Source: an uncultured Lachnospiraceae bacterium
GTDB taxonomy: Bacteria > Bacillota > Clostridia > Lachnospirales > Lachnospiraceae
DNA: 56,623 bases
Assembly: GCA_910577275.1 (NCBI GenBank)
Contig: CAJTMW010000009.1
Coordinates: 114,680 to 171,302, forward strand
Direction: 5' to 3'
The first letter of the stretch is position 1. Every line of letters starts with the position of its first letter. Positions 24,574 to 33,421 of the stretch are shown piece after piece. The notes beneath the pieces were generated by a model that saw nothing but the letters and a program-made list of their open reading frames with translations, ran no database searches and was not told the origin of the DNA. A program made the position numbers and the translations under genes.

Positions 24574-25614
24574 ATGAAAGCGGCACGAATGTATGGTGTG
24601 AATGATATTCGGGTAGAGGAATGTGCGATACCTCAAATGGGCCCGGACGAAATATTGCTGAAAGTAAAGGCGGCGGCAATCTGCGGTACGGACTTGCGCA
24701 TGATTCAAAACGGAGATAAACGTATTGACCGGGAACATCCCAGAATCCTTGGCCATGAGATAAGCGGTATTATTGAGGCTGTGGGAGAAAAAATAACCCG
24801 TTATCAAAAAGGGATGCATGTCTGCCTTGCTCCTAATATGGGATGCGGGGTATGTAATCAGTGTGTGTCCGGCAACACGCATTTGTGTGATGATTATCAG
24901 GCCTTTGGCATTAATATCGACGGAGGATTTGCGGAGTATATGCGGATTCCGGCAGAAGCGGCAGCGCAGGGAAATCTGATGGTTATCAATGAAAAAGTAG
25001 ATTTTGGGGAAGCGGCGCTGCTCGAACCGGCGTCCTGTGTAATGAACGGGCAGAGCAGAGTAAACATCCGTTTAAATGACACGGTTCTGGTGATTGGAGC
25101 AGGGCCTATCGGGCTGATGCATGCGCTGATTGCAAAGGCTTCCGGCGCCGGCAGGGTATACATGCGGGATTTGTCTGAAGAAAGACTGCGTCAATGCACG
25201 GAAATAGATAATGATTTGGTTCCGGTATACGGTCAGAACCTTCTGGAGCAGATTATGGATTTCACCGGCGGAAAAGGAGTGGATGTCTGCGTTGTGGCAT
25301 GTCCGTCCGGGCAGGCACAGGCGGAATCCTTAGAGCTGATGGCGATGAACGGGAGAATCTTATTTTTCGGCGGACTGCCTCAGGGAAAAGATATGGTTTC
25401 GCTGCCCAGTAACCTGATTCATTACAGGCAGCTTTCAATTTGCGGCTCTACGAGGGCAAATGTCGAGCAGTACAGAAGTGTGGCGGACATGGTTGGAAAC
25501 GGACGTCTTAATATGAAAAAAATCATATCAGGAAGGTATGCCCTGGAAGATATAGAGGATGCGCTTACATATGCAAAAAGCGGAAAAGGGCTAAAGACAG
25601 TAATTGAATTTTAA
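24574..25614 (+). CDS. Zinc-dependent alcohol/sorbitol-type dehydrogenase
   Basis: 346 residues. ATG 24574 follows TGGAGGAAAACAA; an open frame reaching back to 24439 runs through the hairpin element and is not used. Catalytic zinc ligands lie in AAICGTDLRM and LGHEISGII. The structural zinc loop CGVCNQCVSGNTHLC is complete. The Rossmann motif is VIGAGPIGLMHAL. It is related to sorbitol or threonine dehydrogenases and probably interconverts a polyol and a ketose. It precedes the glycyl radical enzyme pair, so it may make that enzyme's polyol substrate or reduce its aldehyde product, as alcohol dehydrogenases do beside diol dehydratases. Confidence 0.85.
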   Translation: MKAARMYGVNDIRVEECAIPQMGPDEILLKVKAAAICGTDLRMIQNGDKRIDREHPRILGHEISGIIEAVGEKITRYQKGMHVCLAPNMGCGVCNQCVSGNTHLCDDYQAFGINIDGGFAEYMRIPAEAAAQGNLMVINEKVDFGEAALLEPASCVMNGQSRVNIRLNDTVLVIGAGPIGLMHALIAKASGAGRVYMRDLSEERLRQCTEIDNDLVPVYGQNLLEQIMDFTGGKGVDVCVVACPSGQAQAESLELMAMNGRILFFGGLPQGKDMVSLPSNLIHYRQLSICGSTRANVEQYRSVADMVGNGRLNMKKIISGRYALEDIEDALTYAKSGKGLKTVIEF

Positions 25615-25664
25615 GCGTAATAAACCGATTTATTGCTGATTTGCCACAGAACGGAGGAGATATC

Positions 25665-26591
25665 TTGCCGCTGACAATTACAAATATTCAGAGAACATCT
25701 TTCCACAACGGGCCGGGAGTCCGAACTACAGTTTTTTTAAAAGGGTGTACTTTACACTGTTTTTGGTGTCACAATCCGGAAACGTTTTATGCTGATAATG
25801 AGCTGCGTTATGTTCATTCGCGCTGTATCCATTGCGGGATATGTATGGAGGCATGCAGGAAGGTTTCCGGTGTAAGCAGCCTGTATTCTCCTGAGGACCT
25901 GGTGAAGTATGCGAGGAACCATAAAACCTGTGCAAAGTGTCTCAGGTGTTCAGGCCAATGCCCGGCTCAGGCACTGGTTTCCACCGCCCGGGTGTATGAC
26001 GAGGAGGAACTCCTTCCTGTACTTCTGGCAGACAGAAGCTACTATGCAGGCAGCGGCGGCGGGGTGACTTTTTCAGGAGGAGAACCATTGCTTCAGGCTG
26101 AAAATCTGTCATTGGTTATGGAAAGGCTAAGAGGCGAAGGGGTGCCCATTGCCGTGGATACTGCGGGGAATGTTCCGTGGGAAGCATTTCGGAAGGTACT
26201 TAAGAGAACAGACCTGTTCCTGTTTGACCTTAAAACAGCGGATTCGGAGCTTCACCGCCGGGTCACCGGAAGTCCTAACGGGGTTATACTGGAAAATCTG
26301 GAGCGGCTTTATCGGGAAGGAGCTGCAATCAGGATTCGGATTCCCCTGATACCCGGAGTCAATACCTCCCCGGAGGAACAGGAAAGGATAGGGGAGGTTT
26401 TAGGCAGATATCCGGGGCTGCGGGGAGTAGAACTGCTTCCTTTCCACCGTACCGCCTGGTCAAAATACCGGCAGATGGGGATGGATTATCCGGCAGCCGG
26501 GTTAGAGCCTCCTGACATAAGGACATTGAGGCAGATAGAAGGAAGATTAAGACAAAGGCTTTCAGTTCCGGTTATCTGCCGGGGAATGTAA
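25665..26591 (+). CDS. Glycyl-radical enzyme activating enzyme (radical SAM)
   Basis: 308 residues. Start TTG 25665 is chosen because CGGAGGAGA (25652-25660) lies just upstream and the protein then begins MPLTITNIQRTSFHNGPGVRT, typical of the family. The radical SAM cluster motif is C28-x3-C32-x2-C35 in GCTLHCFWCHNPE. A ferredoxin-like insert has two further Cys4 sets, C54/57/60/64 and C89/92/95/99, as in activases of glycyl radical eliminases rather than of pyruvate formate-lyase. FSGGEPLLQ is the SAM-binding GGE motif. The enzyme abstracts hydrogen from a glycine of the partner encoded next, under anaerobic conditions. The activase gene precedes its partner by 45 bases. Confidence 0.93.
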   Translation: MPLTITNIQRTSFHNGPGVRTTVFLKGCTLHCFWCHNPETFYADNELRYVHSRCIHCGICMEACRKVSGVSSLYSPEDLVKYARNHKTCAKCLRCSGQCPAQALVSTARVYDEEELLPVLLADRSYYAGSGGGVTFSGGEPLLQAENLSLVMERLRGEGVPIAVDTAGNVPWEAFRKVLKRTDLFLFDLKTADSELHRRVTGSPNGVILENLERLYREGAAIRIRIPLIPGVNTSPEEQERIGEVLGRYPGLRGVELLPFHRTAWSKYRQMGMDYPAAGLEPPDIRTLRQIEGRLRQRLSVPVICRGM

Positions 26592-26636
26592 ATTTTTTGT
26601 TGTGAGCCTGACGGCAGAGAAAGGGTGATATTTTCT

Positions 26637-28868
26637 ATGATGATGAAAGACGGTTTGAGTGAACGGGTTTGGCAGGTTATGAGAGGCATATCAAAAGAAG
26701 TCCCGAAGGACTCAACAGATGATTTTTTATCCTTGTGGAGAAAAACGGAGAAAAGCGAAGACAATTATATTTACCGCCGGGGAAAGTTTTTCAGGTTTTG
26801 TATGGGACAGATTGTGACGCCGGTCTATGATAATGAGTTAATTGTGGGACATTTTCCTTACAGAGAGTGGGATTGCAACTGCTGTTGCCTGCCCGACCCT
26901 ATATTGCCCAAAGAGAGGGAAAGAGCATTGGAGGAAGTTGAACAGAAATTTCAAAAATGCACAAAGCTGGAAAAAATCCCGGATTTAACAAAATGGGGAG
27001 AAGTGATTTACGGGGGAATCAACTTCGGACATGTTATTGTGGATTATGAGAAAGTGCTGCATGTCGGATTCGGCGGACTGGAAGAAGAAATCAGGAAACG
27101 GATGGAAGATGAGAATCTGGAAGCTGACCAGCGCGCTTTCCTTCTTTCTGCGAGAGAAATGGTCCTGGGCGGGGAACTTTTGATTCGCAGATATGGCGAA
27201 GAGGCGTTCCGGCTGGCGGAAACGGCTAAACCCGAACGGGCCGGAGAGCTGAGGGAAACAGGGACGGTATGTATGCGTATTGCCGAGCAACCGGCCGCCA
27301 GTTTTCGGGAGGCTCTGCAGCTTTTATGGTTTACTCAGCTCCTCCTGGAAATAGAGTCTGGAGTATCGGCTTTTTCCTATGGCAGGATGGACCAGTATTT
27401 ATATCCATTTTATCAAAGCGACATGGAAGCCGGTCGATTATCGGAGGAAGATGCGCAGGAGCTGATTGACCTGTTCTGGTTGAAGAACTGGCGTTATCCG
27501 TCCAAAATGCCCGACCCGGGACGGGCCGTTACTCTGGGCGGGATGCTTCCTGATGGAACTGACGGGACAAATCCTCTGACCTATCTGATGCTTAATGCCA
27601 CCCGTCGACTGAAAATTTTTCAGCCCAAGCTAAATGTTCGGGTGTGGGATGGTTCGCCGGAAGAATATGTTGAAGCATGTGTCCTGACCGCCAGGGAGAA
27701 CTGCGGCCCCATGTTCTATTGTGACGAGATTTCAATCAAGGCGCTGGAAAAGTACGGTTATACAGAAAAAGACGCTGCCGGTTACGGTCTTATCGGCTGT
27801 TATGAGATGGCGGCCCCCGGAAAAGAATGTGGAAATCCTATGGGAGGAGCCATTAATGTGGGGAAGTGTCTGGAACTGGCGATGAATAACGGCATCTCCA
27901 TGACGACAGGCGAGCAGCTTGGTCCCAAGACAGGATACCTGAATCAGTTTAAGAGTGAGGAACAGCTGGAGGAGGCTTTTCGGGAACAGACAGAGTATGC
28001 GTTGGATATGCTGGAAATACAACTGATATATGAAACGCTGCGTAATAGCCTGTTGGTTCCCCATGCGCTGGAATCGATATTGATAGACGGATGTGTACGG
28101 AAGGGGAAAGATGTGTCCTGCTCCGGTGCAAATCTGACCACGGTAGGGGTGCGGATGAGCGGCCTTGTTCAGACGGCAGACAGCTTTACAGCCGTGAGAA
28201 AGCTGGTGTTTCAGGAGAGGTATCTGTCTGCAGAACGTCTGTGGGAAGGGATTCGTACAAATTTTGCCGGAGATGAAGCGCTCCATGCCATATTGGTCAG
28301 CAGGGCTCCGAAGTATGGGAACGACTGTGATGAAGCCGACCTGGCGGTACGGAAGCTGGGACAGTACCTGTGCGAGGCTGTCCAGAGACGGCGCCACATT
28401 TCCGGCAATCCACTCAGACCGGGTTTGTTCAGCTACCTGGAATTTATGGATGGGGAACATTGCGCGGCGCTTCCCGACGGTCACCGGGCGGGGGAGCCTT
28501 TTGCCAATGGGGTAAGTCCGACCCACGGACGTGATTGTCAGGGGCTGACTGCCATGCTGTGTTCTGCCGCAAAACTGGATTACTCTCTTTCAAATAATGC
28601 CGCTACGTTGGATGTAAAGCTTCCGTCAGAGTTGTTTTCGGGTTCGAATGGCATTCATACATTAGCTCAGATTCTGCGAACATTTTTCCGGGATGGAGGA
28701 ATGCAGATACAGCTTTATTTCCTTTCTGCTGCAGAGTTGCTGAATGCGCAGAAATCACCGGCGGAATATGCAGGGTTAATTGTCAGGGTAACCGGATACA
28801 GCGCTTATTTTACAGAACTGGATAAAAATATACAGGATGAAGTCATTATGAGAACAGCTTCATTTTAA
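26637..28868 (+). CDS. Glycyl radical enzyme (PFL-like superfamily), probable dehydratase of unknown substrate
   Basis: 743 residues. ATG 26637 follows AAAGGGTG; a GTG at 26625 overlaps that site. The C-terminal glycyl radical motif RVTGYSAYFTELD is intact (Gly near 720) and ends with the usual IQDEVIMRT. The thiyl-radical Cys lies in LIGCYEMAAPG (Cys388, Glu390). Having Glu two residues after Cys is the pattern of dehydratases and eliminases, but they mostly read GCVE, so GCYE is uncommon. An unusual cysteine cluster, WDCNCCCLPDP, occurs near residues 78-88. It is the last gene of the operon with GH4, FGGY kinase, an oxidoreductase and a zinc dehydrogenase, suggesting C-O elimination on a sugar-derived polyol or sugar acid. 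Not pyruvate formate-lyase (which has GCC), and not clearly choline lyase, glycerol or propanediol dehydratase. Confidence 0.88.
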   Translation: MMMKDGLSERVWQVMRGISKEVPKDSTDDFLSLWRKTEKSEDNYIYRRGKFFRFCMGQIVTPVYDNELIVGHFPYREWDCNCCCLPDPILPKERERALEEVEQKFQKCTKLEKIPDLTKWGEVIYGGINFGHVIVDYEKVLHVGFGGLEEEIRKRMEDENLEADQRAFLLSAREMVLGGELLIRRYGEEAFRLAETAKPERAGELRETGTVCMRIAEQPAASFREALQLLWFTQLLLEIESGVSAFSYGRMDQYLYPFYQSDMEAGRLSEEDAQELIDLFWLKNWRYPSKMPDPGRAVTLGGMLPDGTDGTNPLTYLMLNATRRLKIFQPKLNVRVWDGSPEEYVEACVLTARENCGPMFYCDEISIKALEKYGYTEKDAAGYGLIGCYEMAAPGKECGNPMGGAINVGKCLELAMNNGISMTTGEQLGPKTGYLNQFKSEEQLEEAFREQTEYALDMLEIQLIYETLRNSLLVPHALESILIDGCVRKGKDVSCSGANLTTVGVRMSGLVQTADSFTAVRKLVFQERYLSAERLWEGIRTNFAGDEALHAILVSRAPKYGNDCDEADLAVRKLGQYLCEAVQRRRHISGNPLRPGLFSYLEFMDGEHCAALPDGHRAGEPFANGVSPTHGRDCQGLTAMLCSAAKLDYSLSNNAATLDVKLPSELFSGSNGIHTLAQILRTFFRDGGMQIQLYFLSAAELLNAQKSPAEYAGLIVRVTGYSAYFTELDKNIQDEVIMRTASF

Positions 28869-28961
28869 GAAACAGTATATTTACCATGTATATCTGGCTG
28901 CGAAGTACTTTGTCTGTATTTGTACAAAATATATAAAAATGTTGAAAAGTGTGTAAAAGGC

Positions 28962-28990
28962 TTGACATAGCCGTATTTAAGATATATCTT
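28962..28990 (+). promoter_or_regulatory. Promoter of the SMP-30/kinase operon
   Basis: TTGACA (28962-28967), 17 bases, TATCTT (28985-28990). The -35 is perfect and the -10 only fair. Transcription would begin near 28997, directly before the palindrome at 29002-29017. The rest of the 217-base gap after the glycyl radical gene shows no gene and no clear terminator. Confidence 0.6.
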
Positions 28991-29001
28991 ATGTACATAG
29001 G

Positions 29002-29017
29002 TATGTAGTAACATTAT
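29002..29017 (+). promoter_or_regulatory. Candidate GntR operator, site 3
   Basis: TATGTAGTAACATTAT is the exact reverse complement of site 1 (9983-9998). The core palindrome TGT-AGTA-ACA is at 29004-29013, immediately downstream of the predicted start point. Confidence 0.65.
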
Positions 29018-29085
29018 AACTTAGCGCAATTACATGTAAATTATTTATTATTTCTTTATTCTCAGGAATAAACGGGGGTGAAAAA

Positions 29086-30075
29086 ATGCAGAAACCAAAA
29101 TTATTTACGAAGTTACCTGAATACATATGTACGCCGGATGGCATGGAGATTGACAGAGACGGAAATCTGATTCTTTCCTGTCCAAACTATGCGGAGCTTA
29201 CAAGCAGCGGCTGTGTTGTAAAAATTGACAGGGACAGGCAGATTACAAAATGGTTTGATGTGCCGGTACATCCCGAAACAGGGGTAGCCCGAAACATGGG
29301 AATTGCTTTTGATTCCGAATGGAATTTGTATATCTGTGATAACCAGGGGTGGTCGGAAGCACCGGAACTTATGTTTAAAGGACGGGTACTAAAAATTAAA
29401 TTTGACGAAAACGGTGAAGTGAAAGAATCCATTGTGGTTGCGAACGGCATGGAACATCCTAACGGCATACGGATTCGCGGAAATTATATGTATCTGACAC
29501 AGAGCTGCCTTTCAAAAGTCAAAACAGAATCAGGTAAGCTGATGAGTTGTGTTTACCGTTTCCGTCTGGACGAAAAGGATATTCAGATTACCAATACTCT
29601 GGAAGATAAACATATTTTTACCACTTTTATAACGGAAAATCCCGATTGCCAGTATGGAGCAGACGGAATTGTGTTTGACAAAGAGGGAAATCTGTATGTG
29701 GGGAACTTCGGGGACGGCGAGGTAATCAAGATTATTGTCGATGAAAACGGAGATTTTGTGGAACAGTTTACCTATGCCAAAGACTGGTCGCAGCTTGAAA
29801 GCACAGACGGTATGATTTTTGATGAAAAAGGAAATTTATATATTGCAGATTTCTGTGCCAATGCCATAGCAAAAGTATCGCCTGACGGAAAGGTGACAAG
29901 AATTGCTCAGAGCCCTGATACGGACGGATTAAACGGAGAGCTTGACCAGCCGGGCGAGCCGATTATATGGGATAATAAGATTATTGTATCCTGCTTCGAC
30001 CTGGTTACGGGACCTGGCAAGGTTAACACAGCTCATGAGATGCCGGCAACGATGTCGGAACTGGATTTGGAATAG
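29086..30075 (+). CDS. SMP-30/gluconolactonase-family sugar lactonase
   Basis: 329 residues, no signal peptide. A six-bladed propeller pattern with repeated DG..FD..GNLY motifs is seen (GNLILSCPNY, WNLYICDNQG, GNLYVGNFGDG, GNLYIADFCANA), and NGMEHPNGIRI supplies the metal-binding Asn typical of SMP-30 enzymes. It would hydrolyse an aldonolactone to the aldonic acid after oxidation of a sugar at C1 by one of the local dehydrogenases. ATG 29086 follows CGGGGGTGAAAAA. It leads the operon with an FGGY kinase and is under the inverted copy of the GntR site. Confidence 0.83.
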   Translation: MQKPKLFTKLPEYICTPDGMEIDRDGNLILSCPNYAELTSSGCVVKIDRDRQITKWFDVPVHPETGVARNMGIAFDSEWNLYICDNQGWSEAPELMFKGRVLKIKFDENGEVKESIVVANGMEHPNGIRIRGNYMYLTQSCLSKVKTESGKLMSCVYRFRLDEKDIQITNTLEDKHIFTTFITENPDCQYGADGIVFDKEGNLYVGNFGDGEVIKIIVDENGDFVEQFTYAKDWSQLESTDGMIFDEKGNLYIADFCANAIAKVSPDGKVTRIAQSPDTDGLNGELDQPGEPIIWDNKIIVSCFDLVTGPGKVNTAHEMPATMSELDLE

Positions 30076-30104
30076 AGGAAAATAAATGATTGGCAGGTGA
30101 AGCA

Positions 30105-31619
30105 ATGAAAAAATATATACTGGCTCATGACCTGGGAACGTCGGGAGACAAGGCGACCTTCTTTTCCCTCGACGGCAGACTGGCAGGCAGCCATGTGTAC
30201 GCTTACGATACGGCGTATTTTAACGGAAACTGGGCGGAGCAGGACGCCGACGACTGGTGGCGCGCGGTACAGGTTTCCACGAAGGAGCTTTTGAAGGAGA
30301 CGGGAATTTCACCGGATGAGGTGGCGGTTATCTCCTTCAGCGGACAGATGATGGGCTGCCTTTGCGTTGACAGGCAGGGAAATCCCCTGCATAAGGCCAT
30401 TATCTGGGCCGACCAGCGGGCGCAGAAGCAGGCGGAGCTTCTTCAAAGTAAAATCAGCCAGTGGGATTTTTATAATATCGTGGGACACAGAAACACGGCT
30501 TCCTACGGAATCCAGAAATTCATGTGGATGAAGGAAAATGAGCCCGAGGTTTATGAAAATACCTATAAAATGCTGAACGCAAAGGATTATATTGTATATC
30601 GGCTGACCGGAAAATTTTATACGGAATATTCCGACGGAAACAGCTGCGGATGTCTGGATATTAAAAAAAGACAGTGGTCGGAGCAAATTCTGGAAGCGGC
30701 GGGAATAGACGAGGGCAGGCTTCCCGAGCTTAGGCCCTCCACCTTTGTGGCGGGCACTGTGACGCCCGAAGCGGGGGAGTTGACGGGACTTGTTCCCGGC
30801 ATTCCCGTGGTATTAGGAGGCGGCGACGGAGTAACGGCAAATGTGGGGACAGGCTCGGTTGCGCCGGGCAAAACCTATTGCAGCATGGGAACCAGCGCAT
30901 GGATAACCACCACCTCGGAGCAGCCGATTTTTGATGAAAAGATGCGGATTGTCAACTGGGTTCACATTGTGCCGGGATATTATGCGCCCAACGGAACTAT
31001 GCAAAGCGCCGGGGGAGCCTATAGCTGGCTGAAAGAGACGATTTGCAAGATGGAGCAGTACGACGCGAGAATCCACGGAAAATCGCCCTACGATTATATG
31101 AACGAGGAAATTGCCAAAAGCCCGGCGGGGGCTAACGGCGTTTTGTTCCTTCCCTATCTCATGGGGGAGCGTGCGCCCAGATGGAACCCCGATGCAAAGG
31201 GGGCTTTCCTGGGGCTTAAGGCGGAGAACACCAGAGCGGATATCCTGCGGAGCGTGCTGGAAGGCGTGACCATGAATCTCTCCCTGTGTCTTGACGTACT
31301 CCGCACTCAGGTAGCGATTGACGAAATGGTGGTGATTGGCGGAGGCGCAAAGGGAAGGGTGTGGCGTCAGATAATGGCGGACGTCTATAATACCAGAATA
31401 CTGGTGCCTTCGGTTCTGGAAGAGGCAAGCTCCATGGGCGGCGCAATCACAGGCGGTGTGGGAGCCGGGCTTTATAAGGACTTTAGCGTGAGTGAAAAGT
31501 TCCTTGAAATACAGGGCATACACGAGCCGGACCCTAAGGCGGCCGGAGATTATCAGGAGAGAAAAGAAGTCTTTGACGCGTGTTATTTTGCACTGGAGGG
31601 CGTATTTGGAAAATTATAG
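30105..31619 (+). CDS. FGGY-family kinase (xylulokinase-like)
   Basis: 504 residues. ATG 30105 follows CAGGTGA, giving the standard start KKYILAHDLGTSGDKATFF. The catalytic Asp is in LGGGDGVTANVGTG (near 245), with hexokinase-fold motifs IWADQRAQ and VIGGGAKGRVW. It is closest in general pattern to xylulokinases and related ketose or sugar-acid kinases of Clostridia. The N-terminal SGDK differs from the usual SSVK or QGTK. Placed after a lactonase and before a KDPG-type aldolase, it may phosphorylate a ketose or a 2-keto-3-deoxy acid. It differs clearly from the kinase at 21888, so the two operons probably use different substrates. Confidence 0.87.
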   Translation: MKKYILAHDLGTSGDKATFFSLDGRLAGSHVYAYDTAYFNGNWAEQDADDWWRAVQVSTKELLKETGISPDEVAVISFSGQMMGCLCVDRQGNPLHKAIIWADQRAQKQAELLQSKISQWDFYNIVGHRNTASYGIQKFMWMKENEPEVYENTYKMLNAKDYIVYRLTGKFYTEYSDGNSCGCLDIKKRQWSEQILEAAGIDEGRLPELRPSTFVAGTVTPEAGELTGLVPGIPVVLGGGDGVTANVGTGSVAPGKTYCSMGTSAWITTTSEQPIFDEKMRIVNWVHIVPGYYAPNGTMQSAGGAYSWLKETICKMEQYDARIHGKSPYDYMNEEIAKSPAGANGVLFLPYLMGERAPRWNPDAKGAFLGLKAENTRADILRSVLEGVTMNLSLCLDVLRTQVAIDEMVVIGGGAKGRVWRQIMADVYNTRILVPSVLEEASSMGGAITGGVGAGLYKDFSVSEKFLEIQGIHEPDPKAAGDYQERKEVFDACYFALEGVFGKL

Positions 31620-31626
31620 GTAATTA

Positions 31627-31636
31627 TGTCATTACA
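31627..31636 (+). promoter_or_regulatory. Candidate GntR operator, site 4
   Basis: TGTCATTACA in the context ATTATGTCATTACAATAAT resembles site 1 (ATnATGTnnnTACAnnAAT). It is 128 bases before the dehydrogenase start. No strong sigma-A promoter is evident nearby (a weak TTACAA/AATAAT pair at 31633-31662), so the downstream genes may also be read from the upstream operon. Confidence 0.45.
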
Positions 31637-31754
31637 ATAATACATTGTTATGTAAGAATAATGTCGAAAACAGCGGAATAAAAGATTGCACAGCAGTAAA
31701 TTAAGCTTGCTGTCTGTAAGAATAATCAACATTGAAATATCAGAAAGGAGAGAC

Positions 31755-32789
31755 ATGAAAACTTTAGTAGTAACCCGGACTGGCAGTCTGGAAATCCGGG
31801 AAACAGCAATTCCGAAATACAATGAGTGTCAGGCGCTTGTGAAAATGGTGTGCTGCGGAATCTGCAACGGCACTGACGCCAAGCTGATTCACCATACTTT
31901 CAAGGGATTTGGCGAGGACGCCTATCCTCTGATGCTGGGCCACGAGGCCGTGGGGCAGGTGGTGGAAACGGGCGGCAGAGTTTCTTCCTATAAAAAAGGA
32001 GATTACGTACTGCTTCCCTTTGTGAGCGAAGTGCCGGACGATGCAGAGCTGAAATCCGGCTGGGGCGGTTTCAGTGAATACGGCGTGATTGACGACGCTG
32101 CCGCCTACCCGGAAGGGGAAGCGCCGGAATGCGCTTATGCCCAGAGTGTTCTGCCAAAATCCGTTGACCCGGTGGACGCAAGCATGATTATTACGCTGCG
32201 GGAGGTTTTAAGCTCCATCAAACGCTTCGGCATGTCGCAGAAAGAGAGCGTGGCGGTGTTTGGCTGCGGCCCGGTGGGACTTACCTTTATCCAGTTTATG
32301 AAGCTGCTTGGAATCGGCCCGGTGATTGCCTTCGACGTGGTGGATGATAAAGTAAAGGAAGCTCTGGCAAAGGGCGCGGATTATGCCTTTGACAGCACAC
32401 AGACTGACGTTGGGGCGCGTGTGCGGGAAATCTGCCCGGAGGGCGTTTGTTATGTGCTCGATGCGGTGGGGATTCTCCCGATTATCAATCAGGGCATGGA
32501 GCTGATAAAGGACGGAGGAAAAATCTGCTGTTACGGAATTTCTCCGCATTTAAGCATGGAGCTTGACTGGCGGAAGGCGCCTTATAACTGGCAGCTCCAG
32601 TTTCAGCAGTTCCCCTCAAAGGCGGAGGAGGGCGAATGCACGGACACGGTACTTAATTGGATTGCGGAGGGAAAGGTAAACTTAAGGGACTTCATATCCG
32701 ATTATTTTCCTTTTGAAAACGTGCTGGAAGCCTTTGAAAAGCTGGAGCGCAGAGAGATTAAGAAGAAGGGAATCGTTGTTTTTCGGTAA
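31755..32789 (+). CDS. Zinc-type medium-chain dehydrogenase lacking the structural zinc loop
   Basis: 344 residues. ATG 31755 follows AAAGGAGAG. Catalytic zinc residues are retained: CCGICNGTDAK and MLGHEAVGQV. The four-Cys structural zinc loop of its relatives is absent, replaced by LPFVSEVPDDAELKSGWGGF. NAD motif FGCGPVGLTFIQ. A modified loop often accompanies a different quaternary form and substrate range. It begins a tightly packed gene group with the cupin isomerase, AroE-like protein, phosphotriesterase-like hydrolase, aldolase and 2-hydroxyacid dehydrogenase. Probably oxidises a sugar or polyol intermediate; the substrate cannot be named. Confidence 0.83.
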   Translation: MKTLVVTRTGSLEIRETAIPKYNECQALVKMVCCGICNGTDAKLIHHTFKGFGEDAYPLMLGHEAVGQVVETGGRVSSYKKGDYVLLPFVSEVPDDAELKSGWGGFSEYGVIDDAAAYPEGEAPECAYAQSVLPKSVDPVDASMIITLREVLSSIKRFGMSQKESVAVFGCGPVGLTFIQFMKLLGIGPVIAFDVVDDKVKEALAKGADYAFDSTQTDVGARVREICPEGVCYVLDAVGILPIINQGMELIKDGGKICCYGISPHLSMELDWRKAPYNWQLQFQQFPSKAEEGECTDTVLNWIAEGKVNLRDFISDYFPFENVLEAFEKLERREIKKKGIVVFR

Positions 32790-32815
32790 ACAGCGAAACC
32801 AAAATGGAGGACAGA

Positions 32816-33394
32816 ATGGGAAATTTTAACTGGAATCAGGGATTTACCCTGGATTTTGACTTGCAATCGGGATTTTCACAGAATACGGAAACGACAAAGC
32901 GGTATCTTTCGGACATGGAAGGCTTTTATGAGGATTCGGAGGCCGTGAAAAGCATTCTTGAAAAAGAAAATCCATTGATTTACGAATTTTATGAGCTGGG
33001 ATGCCCTGAAAGGGAAGGCGATTTGGCTTTCGGGACCACAATCGTTTATCCGGGGCTGATAGGCAGCGAGTATTACATGACCAAAGGCCATTTTCACCGG
33101 AAGGTCGATACTGCCGAGGTCTACTACGTGCTTGAGGGGGAAGGCTATATGGTGATGGAGGACCCGAAGGGAACCACAAGGGAGATTCCTCTGCGAAAAG
33201 GGGAAGCGGTTTACGTTCCAAGAAGCTTTGCCCACAGAAGCGTAAACACGGGAGGGGCGCCTCTGGTGATGTTCTTTACCTTTGCCGCCGACGCGGGGCA
33301 TGACTACGGAACAATCGAAAAGAAGGGGTACCACCATATGATATGCCGTAAGGACGGAGAGGCTGTCGTTATGGAAAACAAAAAATGGGACTGA
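32816..33394 (+). CDS. Cupin-type glucose-6-phosphate isomerase (archaeal-type PGI family)
   Basis: 192 residues. ATG 32816 is preferred to 32804 because GGAGGA (32806-32811) lies between them. It matches the metal-dependent cupin phosphoglucose isomerase family. The metal-binding cupin motif is GHFHRKVDTAEVYYVL (His92, His94, Glu about 101), with a second His in YVPRSFAHRSVN. TKGHFH and YPGLIGSEYYMTKG are very like archaeal PGI. Clostridia already have a normal PGI, so this enzyme probably isomerises a different sugar phosphate or sugar acid phosphate of the local pathway. Confidence 0.83.
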   Translation: MGNFNWNQGFTLDFDLQSGFSQNTETTKRYLSDMEGFYEDSEAVKSILEKENPLIYEFYELGCPEREGDLAFGTTIVYPGLIGSEYYMTKGHFHRKVDTAEVYYVLEGEGYMVMEDPKGTTREIPLRKGEAVYVPRSFAHRSVNTGGAPLVMFFTFAADAGHDYGTIEKKGYHHMICRKDGEAVVMENKKWD

Positions 33395-33421
33395 TAACTA
33401 AGGCAAAAGGAGTGACGGTAT

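Noticed and set aside
27732..28526. 264-codon frame antisense to the glycyl radical enzyme
   Set aside because: It lies wholly inside a well supported gene with all family motifs, and has no promoter or ribosome site of its own.
30813..31523. 236-codon frame antisense to the xylulokinase-like gene
   Set aside because: Shadow of a conserved kinase gene; composition is His/Arg/Ser-rich and not protein-like.
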